From Gerris lacustris (lineage: Eukaryota; Arthropoda; Insecta; Hemiptera; Gerridae), in NCBI GenBank assembly GCA_951217055.1, contig OX578281.1, forward strand, positions 15,105,344 through 15,169,343: 64,000 nucleotides of DNA. Direction: 5' to 3'. Positions 10,721 to 21,080 of this stretch are shown here, piece by piece. The notes beneath the pieces are model-generated. The model saw only the letters and a program-made list of their open reading frames with translations. It searched no databases and was not told where the DNA came from. The first letter of the stretch is position 1. Each line of letters opens with the position of its first letter. The translations under genes and the position numbers were made by a program.

Positions 10721-11914
10721 AAAAAAAAACATATTTGAGTAACTATCTAATGAAGAACCGAGAAATCGAGAAGTTAATTTTAGCCAGCTAAATTATATGC
10801 CGCCTTCATTTCTTTAATTATAAAACAGTAAGCTTGTATTATATCATTATCTTATAAATACCGGGCTAGTGATAATAACTGTGTAATTCGACTGTCGTGG
10901 AAATGAAAAGCATTACAACTTATCCCCGAGTTTGATATCTGGGTGAAAAATGGATGTCGGTTTATTTGGCATCTCGATAACGATATTTCACATCGGCCAC
11001 CCCTCCAGGGGGAACCCTCCCCCTTCAAGATGTCTCTAGAAATTAGAGGGTTGGGAGATATTATTGAAAATTTCTCTTTTTCTTTTCTCTGTTGGTCTTG
11101 GTAGTGCTCGAGTTCCACACCTGCTTCTTCTCTCCCCGAACTCCTTATCTTATTTCCCAATAAGAAGCTTTTATTACGTCCAATCTGTTTTCATTAATCC
11201 ACCCTGGGTTTTTCTTCGTTTATCTCTTCACCGGAAACGGAAAGAAACTTTTTTTATTTATTTATTGAATATTAATCTCTTTTTTTTTTTAGAGGAAAAA
11301 CCGGTATTACCTTTCCCACTTAAATTTAAGTTGTTTTAATGAAAAATCAACCTTCTGTTCTTTTGAATCAGTCGGTAAATGGACTCCAAAATATAAATTG
11401 AAAAGGATTCCGAAGACAAAAACAGTAGAAGAGAAACTTAAGTACCCAAAAAATATCTTGGAAAATAACTAATTAACCAAATTCTTAATCTTCAGAATGA
11501 GAATTCAACTTGAAGAAGATATTTATAAAAATATTTAAATGGAATTGAGCTTTTTGAATTCGTGAAATCTGATAAGCGTTGAAGATTATTCCGAGCTTGA
11601 AAAGAACGGAATCCTTTTAGGCTTTCTTCTTTCTGAACGATTTAAGTTCCCGTTTTGGATTTAGACCTTAAACTCCTTTCAAAAATCTGTGGAGTGAAAA
11701 AAAATCCTTATATTCCCCCTTGTTTATCTTTTGTGTCAATAGGTTTAGGCCCTCGCAATTTTAAACTTAACAATTGATAAACATTTGATATTTAACCCTT
11801 TTGCTATTCTTTGTACAAATTATTAAAAATACAGATACATTTCATTTTTGAATAAAGAATGAAATTCAAGAAACAGATCTTGCAGGTACAGGACGATACA
11901 AATTGTAATTGTGT
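10721..11914. other. No gene recognised
   Basis: Open frames at 10852-11160 (-) and 11064-11339 (+) overlap head-on and show no domain. Base composition is slightly more GC-rich around 10980-11160. Confidence 0.5.
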
Positions 11915-12292
11915 CAAATTGTTTACATAATATTTTGTTTTTTATATTACCGTAAACCTGTTTCACCCACATCTTCATAATACTTGAATACATAAATATA
12001 TTATATAATTGATCATTGGTCAAATTGCATACATCATATTTTATTTTTTATATTACCGAAAACGTGTTTCACCCACATCTTTATGATAATTGAATACATC
12101 ATTATATATAATTGATCATTAGTAAAATTGTATACATCATATTTTGTTTTACATATTACCGAAAACATGTTTCACCCATATCTTTATAATAATTAAATAC
12201 ATAATACAAATATATATAATTGATAATTAGTCAAATTGTATGCATCATATTTTGTTTTTTGTATTACCGAAAACGTGTTTCACCTACATCTA
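11915..12292. repeat. About 105-bp tandem repeat, four copies
   Basis: Each copy contains a TATTACCGAAAACGTGTTTC-type word, then CACCCACATCT, AATTGAATACAT and ATAATTGATCATTAGT. The first word recurs at about 11947, 12053, 12156 and 12265, so the spacing is 103-109 bp. No coding potential is seen. Confidence 0.85.
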
Positions 12293-12486
12293 TAATTTCT
12301 TTTAGCTTTTTCTACGTATTATTTGAATGATTTCACCAATGATAGTATTTAACGGTGCTACTAGCTCTGTGTCAGCGGCCATGTTGGATATCGCTACTAT
12401 CACTTCATCTCCTAAAAATGCATGTGAATAACATGATAGTTCTTTCCTGAAAGTATACTTTTATCGAGCAAAAAATGAGTCTTAAA

Positions 12487-12849
12487 AGCCTAGTCCATAC
12501 CAGTAGACACGTTGCGAGACATTTCTATAGACGGTCTCATAGACCGTCTATAGAAATTTCTCGCAACGTGTCTATAGACATCTGCTGAGACCATCTATGG
12601 TCTAGTTCTAGCGTCCACACTTGTAGACACGTTGCGTACGAGGTGGCGTCGGGGTATAAAGTCTTTACTGTAAAATGCCTAACGTTGCACCATGTCTACC
12701 ATTTAGAATGGAAAACCATAGACATGCGGATTTTTGGTTTAGCAACGAGACCATAGACGCCGTTTGTCTAGCCGATGTCTATAGACAAATCGCTAGACAT
12801 GTCTCTGAGACCAAAATCGCGCAACATGTCTACTAGTGTGGACAAGACT
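12487..12849. mobile_element. Family G miniature inverted-repeat element with GTCTATAGAC palindromes
   Basis: Ends are AGCCTAGTCCATACCAGTAG and, inverted, AGTCTTGTCCACACTAGTAG, each continuing into ACAyGTTGCG. TAA flanks both sides with one base of slippage, which fits PIF/Harbinger-type target duplication. The interior repeats variants of GTCTATAGAC and AGACCATAGAC many times, and GACGGTCTCATAGACCGTC forms a perfect internal palindrome. A fragment (GAGGTGGCGTCGGGrTATAA) recurs at about 19515-19545. Confidence 0.65.
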
Positions 12850-13024
12850 TAAGAGCAAGAGATCGCAACATGCGATATTAAGAACTAGTGATGTGGCGCA
12901 TAAAAATTTACTATTTGCTTTTTAAAAATTGTTTAAAATGACGTGTAACATGCCGTGTTAGATTTTTTTTTTCAAACCCAGATTTCGGACATATTTATTT
13001 TCAAAATGCCGGCGAAAAATGGAT

Positions 13025-13300
13025 ATTTTAAAGTAATGGAGTTACATATTATTTTTCCACTCTTCAAGACCTTCAAAACAATGTACAACTTGTCATGCTT
13101 ACTAAAATTATTTGTTTAGTTGTCCACCTTATTGGTCGCCACCTTAAAAATATTAAAATACTAACTAACTATTAATTGAATAGTTACATACTATTTTTCT
13201 ACATTTCAAGACCTTTAAATTGATATATAACACATCATGGTGACTAAATACCTTTAGTTTAGTTGTCCGCCATATTGGCCGCCATCTTGAAAATATTAAC
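13025..13300. repeat. Diverged tandem pair, about 140-bp unit
   Basis: GTTACATAyTATTTTTCyAC, TCAAGACCTT, TTTAGTTGTCCrCCwTATTG and GCCrCCwTnnnAAAATATTA occur twice in the same order, offset by about 140 bp. No frame is conserved between the two units. Confidence 0.7.
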
Positions 13301-14799
13301 TGCAACATTTCCAAAGTTGCCACAAATGCTAAGATGCACCTGTGTGTAGAATTTCGTTCAAATTGATCAATTTTTACGCCAGTTATCGTACGACAAATAA
13401 ACAAACATAAACATCTCAAAGCCCAAGTCTACGAGATAAAGAACTCACTACGCTGGCTGGTTCAAAAAAAATATTAGTGATAAAGGGAAAAGTTTGTGTT
13501 ATGAAAGGAAGTATTGTGGCCTTTCAAAATCTCGTAAGCAGAAAAAGTTATGTAGTATTAAATGTATAATTGCTCGATTTTTAATTAAATAAAGAAAAAA
13601 ATGATTTAAAATCCCTACGTATAAAATACAAACTTTTTATTATCTACTTGATATCTATCAATATACAGAGTTACATATTTTGTACCGACTTGTGTCTGTT
13701 GTAATAAATTATTCTAATTCAATATAAATTTTCTTCTTTTAATAAAAAAATAATCAATCTTCAAACCTAAAAACATAGATATTGAATTTAATTTATTACA
13801 TTTTTTTTTATTAAAGATTTTTTTCCTTCGGTTTATCCGCATTTTATCTTAGACTGGAGAAGGGGAAGGGGTTAAAGTAAGATTCCCTTATTTTAGTACC
13901 AATTTCCATTTTGCCGTTCTTATTCTCTTGAAACCAGGAAAGCCCTTCACTCGAGTTGAATACCGCACCTGAACCCTTACTTATCTTTCAAACACGCTAA
14001 TACTCCTTATGTATTTGTGTGTATTGAACATGCGTAGAGTTGCGTAGGAGCATATGTGTGCGAACGAATACTGATGCCCTCATTTGTGACCAAAGTGCGA
14101 TATATATATATATATTTATATAAATATTATATCTTTTACTTTATTTTACCTTTATATAAAATTTTTGTTGAATTTCGTTTGATATTCTGTATCCATAGGG
14201 CCCCCTTTCATTTTTTCCTCTTTTCCCGTCTTTTTTTTTTCCTTATATGAATCTAAATAAAGATTTTTTTTCTCATACATAACAAAGCTTTATATATTTT
14301 TGTTTTATATATACATATAATCTAATAAAAAATAAAAAATACTTTCATAAGGTAAAGTAATGAAAAAATGATTTTAAAGAAATATTATATTTCTGTATTT
14401 ATTCATATTATATTTTTATGGTGTGCATACTCTTTTCTTGAGTTATGTTCGTATCTAAGTTGCTTTTCCTCCCTGTAAATTACGTGTCAGTTTGTCGATA
14501 CGTGGAGTAAAATGTGTTCTCCAATAGTGGATACAACCTTCCTTCCATTCAGAGAATTTGGTTTATCTTTTAGACATTAATTTAGTGAGAGGTCTAGGGG
14601 GATTAGACCTCCAACACAAAATATTGGGCAGTTAACATTTCATGGATTGTCAACACTCAAATAGAGTTGTAGGATTGAGGGACCATTGTACTCCATTCTA
14701 GATGTTGGTGAGGTGGCCTACAGCTATAACTAGAATAGTGTACTATGCTACTCTCCGTAATGTAGCTTCTAGATCGTAATAATGATTTTGTTGAAGCTG
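13301..14799. other. Intergenic, nothing recognised
   Basis: AT-rich with scattered homopolymers. A 64-codon frame at 14056-14250 is Ile/Tyr/Phe-rich and without a motif. Confidence 0.5.
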
Positions 14800-15035
14800 T
14801 TGGTTTCCATCCATTTCATTTCAGTAAAAGAGGGACAATTATGATCCTTTTAAAGTTAGTTTTTCTTCTAGAAGTTTTTGCAGAAGTTTGTTTTCTAGTA
14901 TTCAGTCTTCTTGCATGTGTTGGACTAGTCCCAGCCATTTCAGAAACCCACTTTTAATCCATAATTCTAAATTATCCCTGATCCTTCAAATATCCTGAAC
15001 TTCTCATTAAAATTTTCCTTTTTCCACACCTGTAA
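14800..15035 (-). pseudogene. Degenerate C-terminal tail of a LINE reverse transcriptase
   Basis: Read on the minus strand, 14902-14943 gives LKWLGLVQHMQED followed by a stop. This closely fits the RWLGHVxRMPxDR motif near the C-terminus of many non-LTR retrotransposon polymerases. Just upstream in the reading direction, EKFRIFEGSGII resembles the LRxFERKILR segment that normally precedes it. Several stops and frame changes interrupt it. An 89-bp miniature transposon (15036-15124) sits in the middle of the wider remnant. Only these short motifs support the call. Confidence 0.42.
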
Positions 15036-15124
15036 AGGCCCCCATACACGATTAAACATTTTGCTCAATCATGATGCTTGCGCAAACATTTTGTGCAAAA
15101 TGTTTTGATCGTGTATGTGGGCCT
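15036..15124. mobile_element. 89-bp PIF/Harbinger-like miniature element
   Basis: The inverted ends AGGCCCCCATACACGAT and ATCGTGTATGTGGGCCT are followed inward by imperfect AAACATTTTG/CAAAATGTTT arms. It is flanked directly by TAA on both sides (15033-15035 and 15125-15127). The 3-bp TWA target duplication fits PIF/Harbinger. Confidence 0.8.
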
Positions 15125-15660
15125 TAAGGCTCTTTCGTCTGATTGAAACATCACCCAAGTATCACTGGTGAATGTGATTACTGTCCCTAAATGCCTTCCA
15201 CACATCTTATCTTATGATTTTGTAAAACGAATTAAAATACAAAATTGTAACTTGACTTTGAACTGAAACAATCTTACATTTATTCAAGAATTGGTTGAGG
15301 AATGGATTCGAGATCAAAAGAAGTTCAGATTCAAGATTATCTACTGTGAAGTTGATTTATTTGCCTTCCCATTTTGGTTCTTTTGAACGTTTATTTTTTT
15401 AGATTTTACCTATGCATATTTTTTGTTTTTTGTTGAAAAGTTATAATATAAGTAATGCTCTCTGTTCAAAGCTGACCAGATTTAAAATCTAACAACAATC
15501 GCAATATTTAATATACATCAGTTTTGACCACATAGTTGAAAATTTAAAAAAAGACGATCATCTTTTATAGGGGTTTATTGTCAAACTGCTAATATTTTAT
15601 TAATTTAAAAAAAAACGATATCTTTAATAGGGGTTTATTGTCAAACTGCTAATATTTTAA

Positions 15661-16166
15661 TTTAAATCAAATTATAATTATTATTAACTACGGGAAACAG
15701 ACAGTGAAAAATACACTCCTGTGCCGGGATTTGAACCACGGGCCTCTATATTTCCAGTATAGCGCTCTTCCATCTAAGCTACGCAGGAGAATGATTTTTC
15801 ACTACCGTAATCGATAACTAGTCCCGAATCCAAGCTTTCAATATTCATATACATTTAGACAGTCAATATTTATGACATTAGAACTAAACCAAGAATTAAC
15901 GCTTATAATTATAAAGTACTCAATTAGTACCTGTACCTTGTACAATCAATTCGAAATTCAATTTTTAAGTTTTTGGTAGTTTTCATACTACGGAAAGTTA
16001 AATTTTAATTTAAATCAAATTATAATTATTATTAACTACGGGAAACAGACAGTGAAAAATACATTCTATGGAATGTATTTTATTATTATTCCCGTAGTTA
16101 ATAATAATTATAATTTGATTTAACTTTCCGTAGTATGAAAACTACCAAAAACTTAAAAATTGAATT
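15661..16166 (-). mobile_element. Family T tRNA-bearing palindromic element, copy 1
   Basis: Inserted in the 60-bp array. It carries CTACGGGAAACAGACAGTG, a tRNA-like sequence (15717-15788, minus), TTTTCACTACCGTAATCGA, then an inverted-repeat block at 15954-16166. That block's arms run AATTCAATTTTTAAGTTTTT inward to CTACGGGAAA and fold about a centre near 16071. The same modules, partly inverted, make up 32902-33450, and a fragment is at 40514-40560. GCTAATATTTTA stands at both junctions, but that word is also part of the host array, so it does not prove a target duplication. Confidence 0.75.
15717..15788 (-). tRNA. tRNA-like sequence embedded in a repeat, loop triplet GGA
   Basis: Folds by eye into a 72-nt cloverleaf. 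The acceptor is TCCTGCG with CACAGGA (one C-A mismatch). The D arm is GCTT/GAGC and contains the A box TAGCTTAGATGG. The anticodon stem is CTATA/TATAG around CTGGAAA, followed by a 5-nt variable loop and a T loop TTCAAAT. The B box GGTTCAAATCC is intact. The T stem CGTGG/CCCGG has two mismatches. The overall sequence resembles tRNA-Phe, yet the loop reads GGA (a serine anticodon) without the long variable arm of tRNA-Ser. It is more likely a repeat-borne tRNA relic than a working tRNA. Confidence 0.55.
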
Positions 16167-16369
16167 GCTAATATTTTATTACTTTTAAAAAAGACGATAT
16201 CTTTTATAGGGGTTTATTGTCAAACTGCTAATATTTTATTAATTTTAAAAAAGACGATATCTTTTATAGGGGTTTATTGTCAAACTGCTAATATTTTATT
16301 AATTTTAAAAAAGACGATATCTTTTATAGGGGTTTATTGTCAAACTGCTAATATTTTATTTTTTAATTA

Positions 16370-17318
16370 ACATTTTAATACGATTAATATCATAACGTTC
16401 ATTTGCCCAATATGAGTTTAGATGTGGTGAAGGAAATTTATGTTTTTTTTTATTCTTTCGAGATTGAAGAGAAGATTTCCAACATTTCTTCTAATGAAAG
16501 TACAATGAAAGTGAGAAAGTGTAAAAAAGAGTGGAAAAAAATCATTGCTGACTCATGTGTATTCTTTTCATTTTATTTTATTTTATAAAATATATATATC
16601 CACAATTGTTTCTAAACAGAAACAGTGTTAAGGGAAGAAATGTCTTTAAAGGATTTTCGCGAGTCAGTTTGTTTTTAAGGGAGAGGTGCATTTTCGGCTT
16701 TACTCTACATGGGGAAAGGCTTCTTATTTCAGCGAGGGATATTGAAGTCTGTGCCTTACACACACTGACTAGAGCATAAGAAACTTCTATATGAGGCAGC
16801 CACAGCGTTCCTCACTACAATCCTTACCCGACATCCTACACCGCTGTAACTGTAGTGGGTAAATAGAAAATTTGTATTAGCTGCTTACGCCAGGGGTTTT
16901 CCTTTACAGTTACCAACAGGAAAAGCATGTAAATCGATATGACAGGGTCCGGAGTATTTGAAAATTTCCTGAGCTGATCTCGGTTTATCTTATACCTTTT
17001 TTCCCTTTCTGTCCTCGCAATTTCTTTACTCGTGATTGTGATTTCTTCAAACCAATCCTAATCTGCTTTGGCATTATTGAGTTTCGTGACACAACATATC
17101 TAGTATTATCCTAGTCCTGTTTCCATTGTACCTTCTTATTACATTTACGTACTTATCAAAGTGGATCAAGGTAAATCATGTTGCCAGTATTGCTAATTAC
17201 TCATAGCAATTAAAACATGTTCCAATATCTTTGATGATTGTAAGGTATTCCTTAATTATGAACTTTGGAAAACTTATTGTCATTTACTACTTATCTTCTC
17301 AATAGATGAGAGCAAATA
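16370..17318. other. No gene recognised
   Basis: Short frames at 16403-16588 and 16555-16779 have no motif and lack splice or transcript context. The sequence is otherwise unique within the window. Confidence 0.5.
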
Positions 17319-17478
17319 GATTTCCTATATGTTAGATAAGGGAGCGTCTATGGAGGTTATTATTTTCCTTTTAGTTTTCCTATATGTTAGATAAGAGAGC
17401 GTCTATGGGGTCAATAGTTTCCTTTTAGATTTCCTATGTATTAGATAAGAGAGCGTCTGTGAAGGTCATTAGTTTCCT
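17319..17478 (+). repeat. Three tandem copies of a 54-bp unit matching foldback-element tails
   Basis: The unit is TTTCCTATATGTTAGATAAG, GGAGCGTCTATGGAGGT, then TTATTATTTTCCTTTTAG, starting at about 17321, 17376 and 17431. The word GAGCGTCTATGGAGGTCAT also borders Penelope-like foldbacks at 28022-28045, at 63754-63795, and (inverted) at 47397-47420. The array may therefore be a tail of that element family. Confidence 0.8.
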
Positions 17479-18211
17479 ATAATTTTAGTTGTGATCACAA
17501 AATTCTAACCCTTTAAAATTTGACTACCTAATACAAATTTCAGTAATGACAGCACTAAACTGCTAATTTAATTTTTGCGATTTGACCAAAAATGTTCACA
17601 CTTCTTTCCCTTATTTGTTCTGTAGGTAAAAAATGTTTATCAGATAATAGGGTTTTTTTATGTCTTGTATGCTTAAGATCCATTGTTTTGTTTTTTTCCA
17701 TGTATGAACTTAAACATCGCTGAAACATTTGCATCTAATTGTTGTTTTACAAAACCAACTTCTGATTTTAAAGCACGATATGATAAGGATAAGGTAGGAA
17801 GGGTGGGGGAATCTAAGAACCGTAATTTATTTCTGTTCTGTTCAGTCGGAATAGATTTTCTTCTTTTCATTGGAGGAAATTTCCTTGGGTCGCCGCCTTG
17901 GTTTTCCAACCGGTTTAAGGTTCCATTAAATAAAAGGCAGAGAACATAATTAATTAAGATAAGGGTCTGTTCAAAGCTTCAAGATAAGAGTTTAAAAGTC
18001 TTGTTGCATGGTTTGACTAGATAACGCTTAGTCTCTCGCTGGCCCTTAACTTTGTAAGGAATTCTCTTTAGCTTTTCAGACGTCTATTATAATGCTCACA
18101 ACCCACCGTTCCCCTTTTATTTCAACAATTTAAAAAAAAGAAACCAGGGATGAAATTTTTAAACTTGAAACCCCTCAGTTTTAATATTTGTGTTCCTTTT
18201 GTCAATATATA
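17479..18211. other. No gene recognised
   Basis: Two antiparallel open frames at 17673-17949 overlap almost completely and carry no motif. Neither can be preferred. Confidence 0.5.
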
Positions 18212-19253
18212 CAGGGTGGTCCAAAAGTCTCCCCCCCCCTCTTAACTTTTGAACGGTTTGAGATAAATTAATGAAACTTGGGGGATCTCTACCATGCAAA
18301 GGGAAGTTTGTTTTCATGCAATCACCCACTAGGGGCAACCGCCCACATTGCCCCCAGGCCACCCAACTTCAAAATTTCAAATTGGAGTGTATATTTTTGA
18401 TAGAATATTTGGATTCTACAGTTAAAAATAATAAACTTTTACTTGAAACATTTTTTTCTATTTCCAATATTTTGCCCTCTACAGGGGGGCAAAGATAGCA
18501 AAATAACCCTTCCGATAATACGTTGTAAAATCTAAACGGTTAGAGATAAATTAATGAAACTTAGGGGATCCGTACCATGTAAAGGAAAGTTTGTTTTCAT
18601 GCAATCGCGCAGTAGGGGCAACCACCCATTTTGCCCTCAGGCCACCTAACTTAAAATTTTTAACCTAAAGTGTATATTTTTGATAGCAGATTTAGATTCT
18701 ACGGCAAAAAATAAAAATATTTTACTTTAAACTTTTTTTTCCATCTCCAATATTTTGCCCCCTAAAGGGGGGAAATGTATAAAAATGGTACATTTCAGCG
18801 CCTGGGGGCAAAATGGTGGTTGCCCCTAGTACGCGAGTGGATGAATACACACTTCCCTTTACATGGTACAGATCCCCCAAGTTTCATTACTTTATTTCTA
18901 ACCGTTTAGATTTTATTATGATCTAAGTGTTATTTTCTTACTATTTCGAAAGGGTTATTTTGCCATCTTTGCCTCCCTGTAGGCGGCAAAATATTGGAAA
19001 TAGAAAAAAAAGTTTCAAGTAAAAGTTTATTATTTTTCACCGTAGAATCTAAATATGCTATCAAAAATATACATTCCAATTTGAAATTTAGAAGTTGGGT
19101 GGCCTGGGGGCAAAGTGGGTGGTTGCCCCTAGTGGGCGATTGCATGAAAACAAACTTCCCTTTGCATGGTAGAGATCCCCCAAGTTTCATTAATTTATCT
19201 CAAACCGTTCAAAAATTAAGAGGGGGGGGGGGAGAGACTTTTGGACCACCCTG
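18212..19253. mobile_element. 1.04-kb long-TIR mariner-type element
   Basis: Ends are CAGGGTGGTCCAAAAGTCTC and its inverse, flanked by TA on both sides (18210-18211 and 19254-19255). This fits Tc1/mariner. The arms extend for hundreds of bases: blocks such as AATTAATGAAACTTGGGGGA, ACCATGCAAAGGGAAGTTTG and GGGGCAACC appear first forward and then inverted. Each arm holds a second diverged copy of the block (18530-18770 forward, 18790-18915 inverted). Matching open frames at 18271-18498 (+) and 18930-19190 (-) both begin MKLGGSLPCKGKFVFMQSPT. They are the two arms read in opposite directions, not genes. Confidence 0.88.
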
Positions 19254-19756
19254 TATATTGAATTATTATAAAAGTTAATGTTATTAAATTTCCAATCCAA
19301 TTGTTTCTTATTGTAGGATTTTAAGTGCCCTCACCAAATAAGGGGCATAAGGGTCCTGGGGCCTGGGATAAGTCACAATGTCGGAAGTGAGTAATTAGTG
19401 TGCCCGCTGCTTTCTTTAGATGTGGTTGCAGTGTATCCCCGGAATAGAACACGGAAATTCGGTATATTGGTATCAGTATTTTAATATTGGTCTATAATCA
19501 GTACTTAGCGTAAAGGAGGTGGCGTCGGGATATAAAGTTTTTACTGTAAGAGTTTGTATCTTCTCATTACTCCTTTGACTTTGTTAATAGTTCAGTAGAA
19601 TTATGGAGTCTGTAGTGACTTTTGCTTCTGAGAATGTACTTCAATGGCAAATGTGTGAAGAATACCAAGAAACGATTAACCAAAAACATATGATTATAAA
19701 AGGAGTTAATACCTACAACTAAAAGTGCATACCTAATTTATCAGTTGCTTATCATA
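19254..19756. other. Intergenic with a family G fragment
   Basis: GGAGGTGGCGTCGGGATATA (about 19514-19534) followed by AAGTTTTTACTGTAA matches the interior of the element at 12487-12849. Nothing else is recognised. Confidence 0.5.
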
Positions 19757-20284
19757 TGTAGGGTGGTTCAAAAAGCGTGCCAGTTTGAATTGCTCGTCTA
19801 TTTGTTTATTACCAACACTGTTGAGTATAAAGTTGAAATCTACAAACATTCCAATTTCATTCTGTTTGTCATCATGGAACGTTTTTGAACTGAACATGTG
19901 TTAATTGTGAAAACATTTGATCAAAACGGAGAAAGTTTTGCAGCAACTCCTCCACGATCAGTATAATCATCTATGTCAGGAAAAGAGTTTGACATGCCAG
20001 CAGAGTAGAGGGAGCCATATGCCCGATGTCATTTTTCAAACCTGAATTGGGAAGGTTTGATTAACAGGTTTATGTCATGTTTAAACGTGTTTTTTTAAAA
20101 AAATGAAGTTCATTTTGTAATATTAAAACCGTTGCTTTTTGAATCAACCACATGTTGCTCAGTTGAAAAACGTTCCATGGTGACACACAGAATGAAATCG
20201 GAATGTTTGCAGATTTCAACTTTATACTCAACAGTGTTGCTAAGCAACAAACAAAAAAATGACGCGCTTTTTGAACCACCCAAT
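19757..20284. mobile_element. TIR element carrying a mirrored start of a transposon-associated HTH frame
   Basis: Inverted ends GGGTGGTTCAAAAAGCGTG and GGGTGGTTCAAAAAGCGCG extend into arms of about 130 bp. The left arm, read forward from about 19874, gives MERF, a stop, then TEHVLIVKTFDQNGESFAAT. The right arm, read on the minus strand, gives MERFSTEQHVVDSK. MERFSTEQ...VKTFYQNGESFAAT is the typical start of insect helix-turn-helix proteins annotated as DUF4817 and linked to Tc/mariner-like elements. The 5' end of one gene therefore appears on both arms, as expected if the element arose by inverted duplication of one transposon end. Confidence 0.7.
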
Positions 20285-20814
20285 ACCTCAATAATAATAA
20301 TATTTGGCGCAACTTCATGGCTAACGGATAATAGGAGGCTTGGGCCTGCCACTCTGCGTATACTAAACTAACTACATGTAGTTGATGGTATGGGGTACGC
20401 GTATCGCTCCCTATCAGCCGTAAAGCCATATAAAAATGGATGGATGCAATTGGATGGACGCCACTTAACTCAAGTACCTACCCTTTTATATCGTAATGCT
20501 AGGTGAACACCGAACCTTGGTGAATACCGATAACGTGATCATTTAAAACGTAAAAAATCCCAGATAGCACGGCCTTTTAAATATAATATGGAGCGTCTAA
20601 TGAGGACCAAGAAGCTTTTGGCTTTAAAAGATGGCCCAGAGAAAGCTATATTGTTAAATAAACAAGTGTCAGTTTAGGTGGTGAAACAGGTTATGTTATT
20701 CATTCCTGGCTTTTAGATTACTTTGCTAGAAATGAGAGTTTGTACCTACAGAATTAAATAAAATTCTAAATTTCTAAACTAAATCAAATCATCTTGCGAT
20801 ATAATTTTGACATT
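20285..20814. other. Intergenic, nothing recognised
   Basis: Moderate GC. A TGGATGGATG run occurs near 20438-20455. No frame or motif of interest. Confidence 0.45.
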
Positions 20815-21080
20815 TTTATGTTTAGGCTATGGAACATAAGTCAAAAACGTTACGTTACTTTTAGCTTAACAACTCAGAAAAGTATAACAGGGAGTTAAAA
20901 AGCTATAGGAGGTGTGTAATCCAGTCTCCCAGCTGTTGGGCCTCCCTCCACCGCACGTCATAGGGCCGAAGAGAGTCGAAAAGATTTATACGTGTAACAG
21001 GGAGTTAGGAAAGTACAGGAGGTTGCCATCAACTCTTAGCCCTCTCGGCCTACCTAGTATGAAGGTATATTAACAATTCG
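20815..21080 (+). repeat. Dispersed repeat family H, copy 1
   Basis: Shared with 40615-40840 in the same orientation: TTTAGGCTATGrAACATAA, AAAACGTTACGTTACTTTTA, CTCAGAAAAGTATAACAGGG, AGTTArAAAGsTATAGGAGG, AGGGCCGAAGArAGTCGAAA. AACAGGGAGTTAGGAAAGTA recurs inside this copy as a degenerate second unit. Type unknown; there is no open frame. Confidence 0.72.

Larger units (their letters stand above)
15545..16366. repeat. 60-bp tandem array split by an insertion
   Basis: The unit contains GACGATATCTTTTATAGGGG, TTTATTGTCAAACTGCTAAT and ATTTTATTAATTTTAAAAAA. About two copies lie left of the inserted element (to about 15660) and three or more near-identical copies lie right of it (about 16167-16366, words at 16193, 16253 and 16313). 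The right-hand copies are almost perfect, so they were amplified or homogenised recently. Confidence 0.88.

Noticed and set aside
10852..11339. A 102-codon minus frame and a 91-codon plus frame
   Set aside because: They overlap head-on, show no motif and have no splice or repeat support.
15661..16166. GCTAATATTTTA at both junctions as a target-site duplication
   Set aside because: The word belongs to the host 60-bp repeat and would be present on both sides anyway.
17673..17949. Two fully overlapping antiparallel frames
   Set aside because: Neither has a recognisable domain; local GC alone explains the absence of stops.
18271..19190. Paired frames MKLGGSLPCKGKFVF... as a duplicated gene
   Set aside because: They are the two inverted arms of one TIR element, not two genes.
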